Counted from the stretch's first letter, positions 1 to 13,219 are shown. The stretch: DNA of 64,000 bases from Adiantum capillus-veneris (GCA_014529385.2 CM043963.1:97876912-97940911); one strand, 5' to 3'. Program-made: numbers and translations. The notes: a model not told the origin generated them from the sequence alone.

Positions 1-401
1 CTTTTTGCGAAACTTTTTTGCTTTGATTGCTAAGTCCCATATCATTGCATTGTTCAAAGACTTTTTAGAGTAATCTGGCTTAATCAGGTTGACTCTAAGA
101 GGTTGATCTTCAAAATCTTTCGTGTGATGTAAGCCTTCTGGTTCAAAATCTTCCAATAACTGTGAAATATTTGGGGAAGAGGAAATCTTCTCAAGATACT
201 CTTCAAATGGGGTAACTTCAACTTTATGAATCACTGGAGAGGATTTTGGCTTGAGACTGTAATCATCTTCCAATAACAAATCCCAAAATTCTTTCATCTT
301 CTGGAACTGTAACTTCATGACTTATAATTGGCATATCATCATCCAGTAAAGAATCAAAGAAAGCATAGTCGTCTTCAGACTCGAAATTTGCAACTATGTT
401 C

Positions 402-1021
402 TTATCTGTCTTCATCGATTGATTCAGGAGAAGTTAATGAATTCAAAAATTCATCAATTATAATATCTGCATCTCCATCGGAAATCATACTCTCTTCATA
501 ATCCACTGGATCATGTTGTTTGACTTGTACACGTGAGGCTTGAATTACTCTTTCCGCATGAGAAAGCCCGTGTAAAGTCAATTCACGTCCATCTTTGAAC
601 AAATTGATAGTATGTCCTCGAAAGCTAATTGCTGGATCATATTGGAATAACCAATGCTGACCAAGAATCATGTCGTAATAAGATAAAGGCATGACTTCAA
701 AATCCAGTTGATCTACATAAGTTTGAATCTCGAACTGTAACTGTCGAACTGTCTGATCACAAGTCAAAATTGATCCATCTGCTAATTCCACATCATATAA
801 GTGAGATGTCTTCTGAGTTGGTAAGCCAAGTTGTTGAACTATCTGAGTGCTGACGAAATTATTCGAGCAACGCTGTCCACCAAAATATTGATGGAGCGAC
901 CATTGAGTAGTCCAAGAAGGCTCAAAACTTGCTTTGAGAGAGGCTCCAAAACTGAAGAATTGCATGGAGCATGCTTCATAAGAATACTCGTATCCTCTGA
1001 GACACGAATCGTATTGACCAC
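402..1021 (-). pseudogene. Gyp1 aspartic protease (frameshifted at the active site)
   Basis: One frame reads RSINILVDS and the next resumes as SNNFVSTQIVQQLGLPTQ, so the frame breaks inside the Asp-Ser-Gly active-site triplet near 870-880. The downstream part has MPLSYYDMILGQHWLFQYDP, the usual second half of gypsy retropepsins. The domain cannot be translated as one piece. Confidence 0.75.
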
Positions 1022-2241
1022 AGATTTTCCTTTATCCTTAACAAATTCTGGTTGATCAAAATTCGATGATGTTTCCGGGTTGGAATTTCTTTTCGAATTA
1101 GACGGATTTGGTCTCTTTGGACATTGATACCATCTATGGTCACCACTGCAAATTGTACATAATCCTTCCTTCTTTGAAGTCGAAGATGCATTTGACGAAG
1201 AGCCTTGCTGAGTATTGGAAGGTTGATCTTGAGAAAAATCACGTCCTTTACCACGATCAAGTGGAGGAACATGTGAAGAAGATCTGCTTTCAGATTGTCG
1301 ATCTTGAGAATAGAACCCTGAAGTTGAATAAGGTTGCGTTGCTTGCTGTCTGAACTGAGACTGATGTTGCTGACTTTAACTATAGCTGTCTCTACGATCG
1401 CCTGTGAAAAGCGAGCGCTATTTGAAGATCTGTTACTAGGGAGAAAATTCCGTGTAGGGCGTCGATTATCGCCAAGACGCTCCACATAGGAAATTGCAGC
1501 ATCCAAAGTGGTAGGGTTGTATTTGTGCACATCGTCCTTCAGGTTGGGTTCGAGTCCGTCGATAAAGCTGTGAAGTTTATCATAGGGACTAAGAGTCTCT
1601 ATCTCCAGAGTTAGTCTTTGGAACTCTGTGATATACGTGGCCAAGGAACTTGTCTAGCTCAGGCGGCGAAGAGAGGACCGGGCTTGAAAATCCGCATTGG
1701 CAGGTTCGAATGCCTTGCGAATAGCACGCCGGAATTTATCCCAAGAAGATGCGTGTTTACCATCACCAACCCGTCGTTGCCACCAAAGAAATGCTGTGTC
1801 TTTGAGCAGAGAACTAGCAAGTGCAACTTTTTTACTCTCGACTAAGTCCGTATTCGATAAGTAAATCTCCATTTTAAACAACCATTGGTCCAGCACGCGC
1901 TTGTTGCGGCGACCAGTGTATGGTTCCGACAGTTTAGCATCAAGCTTCTTCTTCTGTGCAGCATTAAAAATTTTATAAAGTAATTGAAGTTCGCAATTGT
2001 CTACCTCATCAGTTGGATCTGGTTCGTTTGGTTCGTCCACTGAAGCTTCGGAAGAATGTGTTGAAGATGCTGCATTAGTAGTTCGAGAAACAGCAGGTCG
2101 ACTTCGAGAAGTGTTTCCTGTGTGCATTTCATCCAAGCGAGTGTGGAGTGATGCAAGGCTTATAAATAGTGTGGTCATCTGCTCCTTGATAAGAGTAAGG
2201 GCATCGTCAAATTGACCACCTCCATCCTGAGAATTTGGCAT
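976..2241 (-). pseudogene. Gyp1 gag (capsid and broken nucleocapsid)
   Basis: The start ATG at 2241 gives 195 residues with a capsid-type core (FLWWQRRVGDG, then WDKFRRAIRKAFEP, residues about 150-180). An in-frame TAG sits at 1656-1654. The same frame then continues with TEFQRLTLEIETLSPYDKL and GLEPNLKDDV, typical of retrotransposon gag. Further on a frameshift puts the CCHC-type zinc knuckle, near 1150-1110, in another frame. Confidence 0.75.
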
Positions 2242-3084
2242 GGTTACGCCTCAAAAGGAACTCGAACAGGTGTAAGTTCTGGGTCGGGAACAGATTCTGG
2301 GAAGAGACTCTTCTGGGAGTACATCAAGGTAGCTCAAGTATGGCACGGGCACGCGGAACTCGTTGGCGTCGGCATCGATGCAACTGTGAGCACGAAGAGG
2401 AGCACCTAATAATTTTGGGGCCTTTTAAGTGATTAAGTGTTCACATGGGCTTTGAAATTTTAGGGCATGTCAGTCAATGTTGGCCGGCCACTTTGGGGCT
2501 GAAATTTTGGGGTATTTTAATAAGTTAAATGGATTCTAGGTGCTTTCACATGGGCCTTTTCAATTATGGGTTTTGGCCGGCCACCTAAACTTTAGAATGG
2601 GCAAATTTGCCCAGCGTCAAAATAAGGCTGTCATCGTTAAAATCTGCCCAGCGTAAGAAGAAAGAGGCCAGCCAGCGCGTGGAAATAAAACCCAGATCGC
2701 TGGTCTTTTTGCTCATGCAATGGGTGCGCCAGAGTGAAAGGGTGCGCCAGCGTGAAAGGTCACGAGTGTGAAGGGCTGCCCACGCAAGGGGTGAGCATGT
2801 GAAGAGTTGGCTCCAACGGGTACACTGCTGCATATGCCAAAGGGTGCAGTGTCCGGGTACGCAACACACATACTCTGGGTACGCCACACACTCACACACA
2901 CTGCTGTCCCGTTTCTGTTTATGCTGCTTTTATATGCGTAGAATTAAATCAGTTACCTCAGACCATCGGCAAAGAGGTTGAATTCCATCTTTCTTCTGCT
3001 TCCATACAACTCCAGGAAAAGGGGGGGAGAGGGTAGCGGCGAGGGCAAGGGGCTCACAACCTTCGGGTCCTCGGAAAAAATTTT
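2242..3084 (-). other. Gyp1 untranslated leader
   Basis: About 840 bp lie between the primer site and the gag ATG. No convincing coding region is seen on either strand. It contains two GGCCGGCCAC words about 90 bp apart. Confidence 0.5.
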
Positions 3085-3096
3085 GCTCTGATACCA
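3085..3096 (-). promoter_or_regulatory. Gyp1 primer-binding site
   Basis: Read on the minus strand it is TGGTATCAGAGC, the standard plant retrotransposon site complementary to initiator tRNA-Met. It sits one base after the LTR end CCTCACA. Confidence 0.85.
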
Positions 3097-3097
3097 C

Positions 3098-3518
3098 TGT
3101 GAGGATTCTAGGTACTAATCCTTAATTAAGTACTTAAACTCGTGATTAAGACTAAGAAACTTGAACTGTACTCGAGACAAGACTTAGAAGACTCTGTGTT
3201 TGATTCATTGAAATGTGTGATACAAGGGCTCCTTATATAGGAGACGAATAGACACAAATGAAAAGACACGTCTCTTGGTGAAGAGACATGACTTTAGACG
3301 TAAAGACACATCCTTTCGACGAAGATCTGCAACCATTGGGCGAAGAGTCGCACCTGTAGAGCGAAGGGGTGTGACCAGTCGTCGGAGTGTGACTTTTGGC
3401 GAAGAGACACGTCCTTTGGGCGAAGGGGTGTGACCATCCAAGCGCAGGGGTCCTCCTTGGCATGGCACTTCGCGTATCTGCAACTAGGAGTAGATGAATT
3501 GTTGTTAACATAGTCACA
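3098..3518 (-). mobile_element. Gyp1 5' LTR, 421 bp
   Basis: The element-sense start is TGTGACTATG and the end is CCTCACA, a TG...CA pair with TGTGA/TCACA inverted ends. A TATA box (TATATAAGG) lies at about 3232-3240. Upstream of it, between about 3250 and 3440, GAAGAGACAC-like words recur at roughly 30-bp spacing, possible enhancer repeats. The LTR abuts LINE sequence at 3519, so Gyp1 inserted into a LINE. Confidence 0.75.
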
Positions 3519-4266
<748 letters not shown>

Positions 4267-4572
4267 GCGCACTGCCTGCCTTGACCTGCTGCGTGCCTAG
4301 CTGCTGGCCCTCCTGACGCACTGCCTGCCCTGCTGCGCACTGTTGTTAACGTGCTGCCTGCCATGCTGCACACTGCTGGTGCAACCCGCCCCGCCCTCGC
4401 GATGTCCTAGCAACCCCGCCTCCCCCTCGTGCTGCTCTACAACCCCGCCTCACCCTTGTGCTGCCTATACAGCCCTCCCCCCCTCGTGCCTTCCCCCCCC
4501 CCCCTAGTGCTTTCTCTCTCTGTTGCCTCCTGCCCAGCCCCTTCACGTTTCTCCCTGTAGCCCCGTCCCTCC

Positions 4573-6279
4573 TGTCACGAGGACGTGGCAATTGCTAACC
4601 TTAGATGTTGGTTTCTTCCAATGATTTTTGTTTTATTTTTGAGACCCTCTTTTTGAAGTTGCAAATGGTCGGACATTGTATGGCCAATGTGAACGGTAGG
4701 TTCACCCGCAGACGGGAAGTTGGTCGGCACTGGAATTCGTACAGTAAGAGGATGTCTAGGCTCAGAGCAAGATCATACAGGTCCCCCCCGTCGCACTTAG
4801 CAAGTTGGTGGATACTAGGAAGTGAACTCAATAAAGGCATAAAGTCAAGGTGGGATCACCAACAGAAAGTATCCGACAGTTGGGCCACATTGCACTTTTG
4901 GATGCGGTCCCAATGAGGATAGATGGTCAGAAGACCAGTGGGAGCCCGACGGAAGCATCTCCTAAAAATTAGGGAACTGCTATTTTGGGCCGTGAAATGT
5001 GTTCGCGTCATTACCTTCGGTATGACCAAGGGAACATTTTAGTACTCTGCTGCAAAGTCAACTGATGCACCAGTTGAGAGATTTTTAAGCAGGAAACCCA
5101 ATGCGGGGAAATTGCATGTATGAGTGCCAAGTGGCACTTTGTGGTCAATTTACCAAGTCTGGGAGAACAGAACCCGTAACTGACTTTTGAGAGCAGTTTT
5201 GGAGGCTGTTAACTTGGATTTTCAGCCATTTCTCTCCATTTTTGAGCTTCCCATGACTTTGCCTAGGTCCAAGGAGCTCATTTTCAGCATTGGAAGGCAT
5301 CAAATGCATGTTTACAGGGCTGTTTTGCTGCGTTTTCAGCGATACGCAGGTTTTGGCAGCCATGGAAATCTTCTCCTTTTTGCATCTATTTGTTCACAGA
5401 TGCATTACAGGTTAAGGGCAGAAGAGGGGGCGCTCGATTTATGCTGGGAGGATGCTTCATTGAGAACCTGTCACAGGTTAAGAGCTATGGAGTGCTTTCT
5501 TTCCCTCTCATGTACAGTGTGGTGCTAGGAGTGATGCCCTGCACACTACACACTGCTCTCTTTCTCCCCTACGTGCAGTTATGTGATGCCTCACAAGAGG
5601 GCTACTCATTTGACTGATGTACAGTTGTGTGGGTTCATGCTTTTGTGCTGAGGCAAGAGCCTCCTTGAGCAGGAACAGGGGTAGCTAACTGCTACTCCAA
5701 AGCAGGCACTGGTGAGGGTCATAACCTCACCGTACAGGTGCAAAATCAGCGCTGTGTATGCGCTGTAATTTGACTGTTTTTCAGCCATACGGACGCCAGG
5801 ATCATTGGGAATCGTGCCCCACTGGCAAAGGACAGTTAGGGGACTGTTTGGGGCTGAAAACAGGGCAAAAACCAGTAAATACAGCGTGCTGAATTTACTG
5901 TTTTTGGACAGGAATCAGAGGGTATACGTCAGTGCAAGCGAGTTCCAGCAGGGGAATGGGTTTCGCGCAAGTTTTGGGGCTGTTATGCTGCCGAAATTTG
6001 GCCAAATCAAATGGTATCTAGGTGGATACACGTGAAGGATTCCCAGGACCTTACCTTGTAATTTACCCTCCTAAAGAATAAAGAAATACCGAAAGGGGCG
6101 CCAATTTTGGGGCCTACAGGTTGTCGGCATCTGCTCGGAGCATTCTAGCTTCCGAGCTGTGTGTGTGATTAAGTGTTAATTCCCATCGCAGGTTCTCTTT
6201 GCAAAGTGCTCTGTGTGTGTGTATAAAGTAAAGAATTTCGGGTGAAAGCCAACGCCTACCGCCCTACGGGCCGGTTTCA
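4573..6279 (+). mobile_element. Solo LTR, 1707 bp, gypsy family L17, TSD CCTCC
   Basis: It starts TGTCACGAGG and ends CGGTTTCA. The flanks are CCTCC at 4568-4572 and 6280-6284, an exact 5-bp target duplication. An inverted near-copy lies at 43445-45158. It contains AATAAAGAAATACCG, then GAAAGGGGCGCC near 6076-6103, shared by many LTRs here. Short open frames inside it are not considered genes. Confidence 0.92.
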
Positions 6280-6302
6280 CCTCCCTTGGCTCCACTCGTA
6301 AC

Positions 6303-6326
6303 ACCCCCCCCCCCCCCCCCCCCCCT
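6303..6326. repeat. Poly-C tract
   Basis: About 24 consecutive C lie in the LINE-A 5' region. It is followed by short AAATTGGC/AAATTGCA repeats to about 6410. Confidence 0.9.
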
Positions 6327-6553
6327 TGTACAACAGAAATTGGCGAAATTGGCAAAATTGCAAAATTGCATAAATTGGCAGAAATTGGCGAAATTGCATA
6401 AAGCGGGCTTTTGCTGTAATTTGCAGAAATTACAGGAAATGTACGCCATGTATGCTTAATGTGGGAGAACATGTATGCATAATGCGGAAGCACTTGTGTG
6501 TGTAGGTCTCCTTCCGCCGCAAAATTTCCTCTCCTTTTTGGCAACGACCAAAC

Positions 6554-7435
6554 ATGAGGAAGCAGAATGATAAGCCCGCCCCCTTTGAAGATGCAATTCA
6601 AAAGTGCAAAGAGGAAATGACCGAAACCATTGACAAGATCAATCGCCACCTATTAGGGACAATAAGAATGCTCGAAGATCGCGTTTTGGCCCAAGAAAGC
6701 AAGATCACTGCAATGGGAGATCGTGTGACGGCCCAAGACAGAGATTGCGTTACTCAAGAAGGAGCTCGCTGAGGCACGATCACGAAACACGCTTGAAGAG
6801 GGAGAATTGAACCCTCTATAATAGAAGAACTCAACACAATCAAAGAGCAAGTGCGAGCCATCAAAGAGCGGGAAGAGCAGCATAAAGAAATGATGACTTC
6901 TTGGGTGGACGTTATTACAAAGACTCAACAAAAAGCAAATGAGGCTGAGAAGTGGATTGAGGTTGCCAAGAAAGGGAAAAGCAAGGAAACAACATCCATA
7001 CCCACCATTATCAACCTGACACTAGAAGAGGAGCAAAGAAGACGTGTACGCTCTCTACATGTGGGAATTTGCGGCCTTAAAGACAAAGATAATGTAGACG
7101 AAGAGGTAAAAGAACTCATGGCATTGATGGCGGTTCATGAGCCGATGCACTCAAGAGCTTGGAGAGTGGGCAACAAGAAAAAATGGGAGCAAGGGTAAAC
7201 CCTCGAAAGAAAGGGCACTCATCCTTCGTTTTCCCTCCATGGAAGCGAAGAAGGACTTTTTGAGGAAGAGACCAACTCTTAAGAAGATGGGTATCTTTCT
7301 CAGGGATGACCTTACCCTCTCTCAAGTCGCCCATATGCAGGAGGTAATGCCAGAGATTAGAGCGGCAAGAGAAAAAGGTAAGATTTCTTTTTACCGAGGT
7401 GGAAGAGTGGTGATATCGGAGCCACGCTCCACGTG
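6554..7435 (+). pseudogene. LINE-A ORF1-like protein (frameshifted)
   Basis: It begins MRKQNDKPAPFEDAIQKCKE with heptad-like coiled coil, is shifted near 6760-6850, and resumes as MRAIKEREEQHKEMM. A second shift near 7190 leads to RALILRFPSMEAKKDFLRKR, then DDLTLSQVAHMQE and ISFYRGGRVVI. The coiled coil followed by an RRM/CTD-like nucleic-acid chaperone module is the layout of L1-type ORF1 proteins, which bind LINE RNA. The family assignment is from motif order only. Confidence 0.65.
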
Positions 7436-7440
7436 ACGGT

Positions 7441-8480
7441 GTGAGACCTATGGGACCACACTCAAAGTTGCTACCTGGAATTGTAATGGATCTATGCGTC
7501 TTGATGTGGGTGCTTTTGAGGAGAGTTTTACCGGGAGAGACATCATCTTCTACTCTGAGACACATCACGCCCCTGGGCAGTCTATGCCTCACATTAGTGG
7601 ATACACATGGGAGACGGCATGTAGACAGGAGACACGATCAGAGCACACAGGACGGGGTTCAAGAGGAGTGGCAATGTCATTCAGGGAGGAGCTGCAGCCA
7701 TTGATACCTATAGCCCGTAGGGGATGAGCAAGCTAGGTACATGTGGGTGAGATTGAGAGCAGAGACTGGCAGATATCTTTACATTGCTATTTGCTTCTTT
7801 CCCCCGCGTACATCAGTATATGCACCACCCAGAGGACAATCCCCCTTCTCTATTTTGGATGATGACATATGGGAATTCTCTAGAGATGGTGACATTATCA
7901 TTCTAGGGGACTGCCCATCATCAAACAGTATATGCAGAGACGGGCCTATCCAGACTATCACAGGATGGGAAGCATATTGAGTATGGACGTCACTTGATAG
8001 ACATGGGGACTGCACATGGATTGGCCATCTTGAATGGCCTATAGAGATTTCCCACTGCAGGAGGTTTCACATGCTTTCCACATAGACATGGAGCCAGCAC
8101 AGTGGATTATGTCATGGCACAGCCGAGCCTCATCTATCCAGGATCTCATAGTTGGGCCCAGACCTGTTGGGGTGGCAGTCGATCATGCTCTTGTGTCGTT
8201 GACCATCTCTTTCCAGTTCAGCGCACAGTCCACGAGCAGCAACCTCTACTCGCTACACCTTCACGCTAGAGACGGATTCTGTATACATAGACGGGATCTA
8301 CAGACACCTATGCACTGAGGGGCCAGGGCGACCTCTTGAGCACCTTACTACTATACTTACACAAACATTACATGATGCACCAGGAGTGGGCATACCCACA
8401 CACCCAGCCTGAACAGAGACATCGTTCTGGGAGCATGCCTCAGAACAGCCGGTATGATGAGGAATGACGCCAAACTAGAG
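7441..8480 (+). pseudogene. LINE-A AP-endonuclease domain (broken)
   Basis: Pieces in several frames read TWNCNGSMRLDVG, DIIFYSETHHAPG, RGSRGVAMSF, RYLYIAICFFPP and DDDIWEFSRDGDIIILGD. These match the order of the exonuclease-endonuclease-phosphatase fold of LINE endonucleases: N-box, E-T-H, then the GD(F)N-like site, here GDCPSSN. This domain would nick the target DNA. Several stops make this copy non-functional. Confidence 0.7.
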
Positions 8481-8497
8481 CTAGACTTTAGAGGGAG

Positions 8498-11400
8498 GTG
8501 CTTTTGGGGGACATCACTCACAGACAGTCACAGATTGACTTCCGACGCCTAGTACGGCGGAAGAAGAGGGCATTTTTGGCTCGACTAGAACAGGATCTAT
8601 ACCAGCTATTCTTGAGTCACGACTCGCGTGAGACATGGCGGCTCTTTCATGAGCAGTCCCCCCCCCCCCCCCCCCCTACCATTACCTCTACAGAGACTTG
8701 CGGTCAGTACGCATCATCTTTGTACACAATTTCTAGACAGTCGCCCCTCCCCGACCCCCCCAATCCATGCCCACGCAAGGCTGAGATGGTGAAGAAGGCC
8801 ATTGACAAGATGAGGACCGGGAGAGCATATGATCATGATGGCTTAGTGGCTGAGCATTTCATACATGCCAAAGATCTACTAACAGAGCTTCTAGCAGTTA
8901 TGTTTAAACGTGCCATGTGTGAGGGCTTGCCTGATACTTGGAGCCTATCGATTGTACCTATCTTCAAGTCAAGAGACCCTATGCAGCCTGGGAATTATCG
9001 CACTATCATGATTGGACACACGTTGGCACAGTTGTACGCATCCATTCTTGAGCAACAGCTGAGTAGATGGGCAGAGACGGAGAGAATGCATGTAGTTGGG
9101 CAGGCAGGGTTCAACAGAGGTTTTTCTACTCTTGACCATATCTTGACACTCAAGGCCATCATCGAGGAGGGCAGATCCCATGGAAGAAGGATCTATTGTA
9201 GCTTTGTGGACTTCCGCAAAGCATTTGACACAGTACCCAGAGCTAGATTGATGCGCAGATTACATGAGATGGGAGTACCCACAGAGCTCATTTGGGGGAT
9301 CATGGCATTGTACAGATCAGTAGTAGGGCATGTACGCACCTCAGAAGGTCTATCTACACCGGTTCACTCTACTATTGGGGTGAAGCAAGGCTGCCCGCTC
9401 TCTCCTACCCTATTGGTATGTATGTGGATGAGGTTTCTGACTACATTGAGAGAGATGGTGATAGAGGTGCACCGCTAGCAGGGACATGGATTCTGCTATT
9501 GTTATATGCTGATGATATTGTGTTGATCTAAGACTCTCCGGAGGGGATGCAACGTCACTTTGATGCTTTGCATAGGTTTGCCCATGAAAGTGGTTTGTCT
9601 GTTAACCTTGGAAACCCAAGGTCATGGTATTTAATACCACCCCACAGTGGATCAAGTGGTCAGCGCCCGCATTCACATACGGCCAAGAGTGTCACGTGAC
9701 ACATCCAACCCTGTGTGTCCGTGGACAAGCTACAGCATGATTAGGGTTCAGTCAGTCCAATCAGTCTAGATTAGAAGTGATCTGGCACTTTTGTGAGTCT
9801 ATTCGTAGACCGTGCATGCCCAGTCACTTAGTGTAGATGCATATCCTCTGGTTGCACACAGCATGATCATAAGCATTCCCATTAGAATCCTTCAGGGGAA
9901 TTTTCCAGTGCATTTAGCCTATTTTCCCTATTTTTGACATTTTTCACTTATTATTTTTAAGTGACTTTTGTTGGAAAGTAGGTAGGGCAAATTGAGTAAG
10001 TTTGTATATAAGCAAACCTAGACTAGCACTAAATGGCAAAAGAGGCAGCAGGAGCTCCACCGCTCAACAGGCAACTTCTCAGCAAGACCAAGCCTTGGTG
10101 GTTTTCCTTCCAAGCGAAGATCCCATCACTGGCGTTTTCCAAGCAAGACTCAACCTAGAGTTTTCTTCATCTGCATCAGCCTTGCGTTTTCAGCATTGCA
10201 TCATCGCCAGCAAGTCCCTTGCCTTAGCGTTTTTGCATCAGCAGATCGCCATCCACAACCCCATGCCTAGCGTTTTTGATCCCAGCAGGATTCAGCCCTA
10301 AAGAGTAGAAGATTCAGCCCGAAAGGACCAGCAATTTTCAGCCCTTAAGAACCTCAGTTTTCAGCCATAAAACCTGCAGATTTTCAGCGACAAAGACCTA
10401 CAGAAACAGCTCCAAAATCAGCGTTTTGGATTGTAGCAGATTTCAGCCCATAGCGTTTTTGGACAGCAGATAAAAGATTGCAGATTTCAGCCCTTAGGTC
10501 GGTGTCGCCATCCCCGTCGTCATCGTCGACGTAGCCAAGACTTGCATCAATTCCATGCATTCAGTTTGTACCAGATTGTGCAATCATAATAGACCACTCT
10601 CGCCGACGAGAGTGGGGCCTTCAGAGGAGGGTTTTACAATGTCTCTGGTGTCGTATCTCTCTTCTCTCTCTATCTCTCAGTCTCATACACTTGCACGCAC
10701 AGTGTCCATTCACTTTGTTTGTGATCATAGCACTCTCTCATTAAGAACGGAAGGCTCTACCTTCCATAAGAACAAAAGGAACCTTGAGCACAGTTCGGAG
10801 CACTCATCTTGAGCAAAGCGCAAACATTCATTCAGCTGCACCTTACAAAGAGACAGTGGAGTATACAGATGCTTACACATACCTTGGAGTGGTTTTTAGT
10901 GGACCAGCTTTTTCATTGAGGAGAGCAGCAGAGGCTAGATTGACCAGAGCCCATTCGGCATTGGTTAGATTCGAGAGGATGTGTTCACAGGTTCAGTTTT
11001 AGGAGCCTCGCACAAAGCTCTGGCTCTTTGACACATTGGTGGCTTCTGTATTGCTCTATGGAGCTGAGATATGGGGGCCTTCGTTGGATCATCACGAGAG
11101 GACAAGTCGCACTGATGGGTGGGGGGACATGGAAAAGCCTCTGATCTCTATGATCTCGCGGCTCATTAGAGCCAAGGCTTCAGTACCACGTGCCATTATC
11201 CGAGCAGAGCTAGCTGCCCCCCCACTAGTGGTTGAGGCGCTCACCAGATATGTCTCCTTCATACACTGCATGTGGGAACTTCCCAGAGACAGATACGCCC
11301 GCCTTGCACTTGAGTCCTCTCGACAGTTAGCCATGCAGGGAGATACGGCGTGTTGGTATGGGGAGGTGACATCATGGTTTCAGGCGCATGGGTTCAGCAT

Positions 11401-11755
11401 AGACAGATTGCCCCCCTTCCAGTACTCACTGGATGCACCCTCTCTGACACAGTCCGAGATCATCAGGCTCATCCGTCGGGACGTGACTCAACTAGACACC
11501 GGGAGGACATGGATACAGCCAATACAGGAGTTGGGCACGAAGATGGCCTTCTACAGAGAGCATCTTCTCCAACTTACGGAGGACGGTTTTGTGACGAGGC
11601 TTAGATACATGGACACCCACTTGTCTCATGGGATACGGTGTGCTATTGGCCAGATACGCACATCTTCACACCAGTTACGGATCGAGACTGGGAGATACAT
11701 CCGAGTGCCAGTAGAGGCCAGGACATGCCTCCTGTGTGACATGGAGCTTGTTGCC
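8498..11755 (+). pseudogene. LINE-A reverse transcriptase, split by a solo LTR
   Basis: The 326-codon frame at 8498-9478 has KMRTGRAYDHDGLVAEHF, SIVPIFKSRDPMQPGNYR, CSFVDFRKAFDTVPRARL and GVKQGCPLSPTL (RT motifs 1-4). A shift near 9415 leads to the catalytic LLYADDIVLI (YADD codons 9504-9515), followed by a TAA. Coding resumes after the LTR at 10853 with EYTDAYTYLGVVF and LYGAEIWGPSL. A second run, 11036-11791, holds the thumb and C-terminal region. An inner poly-C tract at 8658-8676 encodes a proline run. Confidence 0.85.
9690..10847 (+). mobile_element. Solo LTR, 1158 bp, family of the gag-pro element, TSD AAGAG
   Basis: It starts TGTCACGTGACACATCC and ends CACCTTACA, and is flanked by AAGAG at 9685-9689 and 10848-10852. 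It is homologous, in opposite orientation, to the LTRs at 34371-35449 and 38871-39948. CCACTCTCGCCGACGAGAGTGG near 10594-10616 is a conserved inverted repeat able to form a hairpin. Confidence 0.92.
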
Positions 11756-12141
11756 TCACACCAGAGGCACACTGATCAACCGAGCAACTGAGCTGGGGAG
11801 ATCCAGATGCCCACGATTCCGGAGGATTACACAGCATCAACGGAGGTTACATCAGAGGATTCGGATCACCTTGGCCCAACATGCACGACGCTCGGTCAGA
11901 TTGCTCACCATGGAGGAGATTGATGAGTTCCGCCAGCGACCGATGCTGCATCTCTTGTGACTTGTGATTTAGCTATCCTAGCTAGCTGCTTAGTTCACAC
12001 CTATCAATTTAGGATTCCATAATATCTTATTTTATTTTGTCATTTTGTTACTCTTTGTATCAGATCCACCCCATTGTAACCCTCTGGTCTCATAAGTCGT
12101 TTTGCCCTTTTGAAGACGTTAATATAACATTTCATTTCATT

Positions 12142-12219
<78 letters not shown>
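11756..12219 (+). mobile_element. LINE-A 3' end with (CT)37 tail
   Basis: LINRATELGRS and HQRIRITLAQHARRSVRLLT repeat the C-terminus of copy a, then comes the 3' UTR. It ends with GGTCTCATAAGTCG, then AAGACGTTAATATAACATTT, and the tail at 12146-12219. The join at 11756 skips about 300 bp present in other copies, an internal deletion. Confidence 0.75.
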
Positions 12220-12222
<3 letters not shown>

Positions 12223-12684
12223 GACACTTTTTTACACCCTTGTCAAAACCTTATTGAGCTTACTGTTAACCTCTTCAAATAAAATCTTTCATTTTATAGC
12301 ACAACCTTTCTCCTTTATTTTCATGATGATTCTTCCCCCTCACCTAAAAATCCCCCTTATTTACACTTTTACCCCACTCTCTCATTCCCAAAAAATTGTA
12401 CTATGAAACCTTGCCTTTAACCTACATCCATACCCAAATCACCTTAACTCCTCTCCCAGTACCCTAGTTCTAGTGAAAACAAATCTATAATCTGTCTCTC
12501 TAACTCTCTCTCTGTATAGCTCTCCCCAATAAAGTGTCTCTATATCTGTGTAACTCAAGTAGACATAGCCCAAGACAACTTTGATCCTCATAACTCATGA
12601 CCCTAGAGAAAGGACCGAAACCCTCTTTGAATAAGCAGTGGAAACGGCCCCGAATCTCATAGTACACTATGCAATGACATATGT
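12220..12684. other. Unassigned sequence
   Basis: About 465 bp of pyrimidine-rich DNA with no recognised coding region or repeat. Confidence 0.4.
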
Positions 12685-12711
12685 AATGTAGCTTTGTCTC
12701 TGGCTCTAGAT

Positions 12712-12794
<83 letters not shown>
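12712..12794. repeat. Poly-G (37) followed by (GA)n
   Basis: Thirty-seven consecutive G at 12712-12748 are followed by GA repeats to 12794, inside the N1 3' LTR. The matching place in the 5' LTR (14915-14953) has only (GA)n, so the G run is a local expansion. Confidence 0.95.
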
Positions 12795-12796
<2 letters not shown>

Positions 12797-13219
12797 TCAC
12801 ACAGTAGACACGGAGTGGCGAAGTTCCACTCCCAAATGCAATGGCCCCAAAACCCTTGCGCCCCTTTCAGTATTTCTTTTGCATTGCTTCAACAAGGTAC
12901 AATTTTTCGGGCTTTGGGCTACTTCCACTGAACCTAGAATGCCAAAGAGAGAGCATATTTATAGGCCCTTGGCCCCAAAAGCAACTCTAGTGAAAATCTT
13001 TGTATCCAAAAGCTGGCACCCTCTCGCCTGTTTCGTAAAACGTGGATGTCTGTACAATATGACATGTCAGCAAGGTTCTGCAATTTACGGGCTTGTTCGT
13101 ACAGTGCCACGTCAGCAAATTTTTAGGGTTCCCTTTTGCTCGGCCAGTTGTCCAATAAGTTGGGAAACTTTTTAGTGGCCCTAAACTCCTAGGGGTGTCA
13201 CGTCGCCAAACTTGTGACA

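Larger units (their letters stand above)
1..3518 (-). mobile_element. Ty3/gypsy element Gyp1, 5' half (LTR, gag, protease)
   Basis: In minus orientation the order is 5' LTR (3518-3098), primer site (3096-3085), leader, gag (2241 downward) and retropepsin (near 1020-402). The RT and integrase part would lie left of the window. The frame carries one in-frame stop and at least two shifts, so this copy is dead. Bases 1-400 continue the pol reading direction without an open frame of useful length. Confidence 0.8.

Noticed and set aside
1997-2215. Plus-strand open frame over the Gyp1 gag
   Set aside because: It is antisense to a clear capsid reading frame.
5805-6035. 76-codon frame also present at 43692-43922 on the other strand
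   Set aside because: The two copies lie inside the two related solo LTRs, so the match reflects LTR homology, not a conserved gene.
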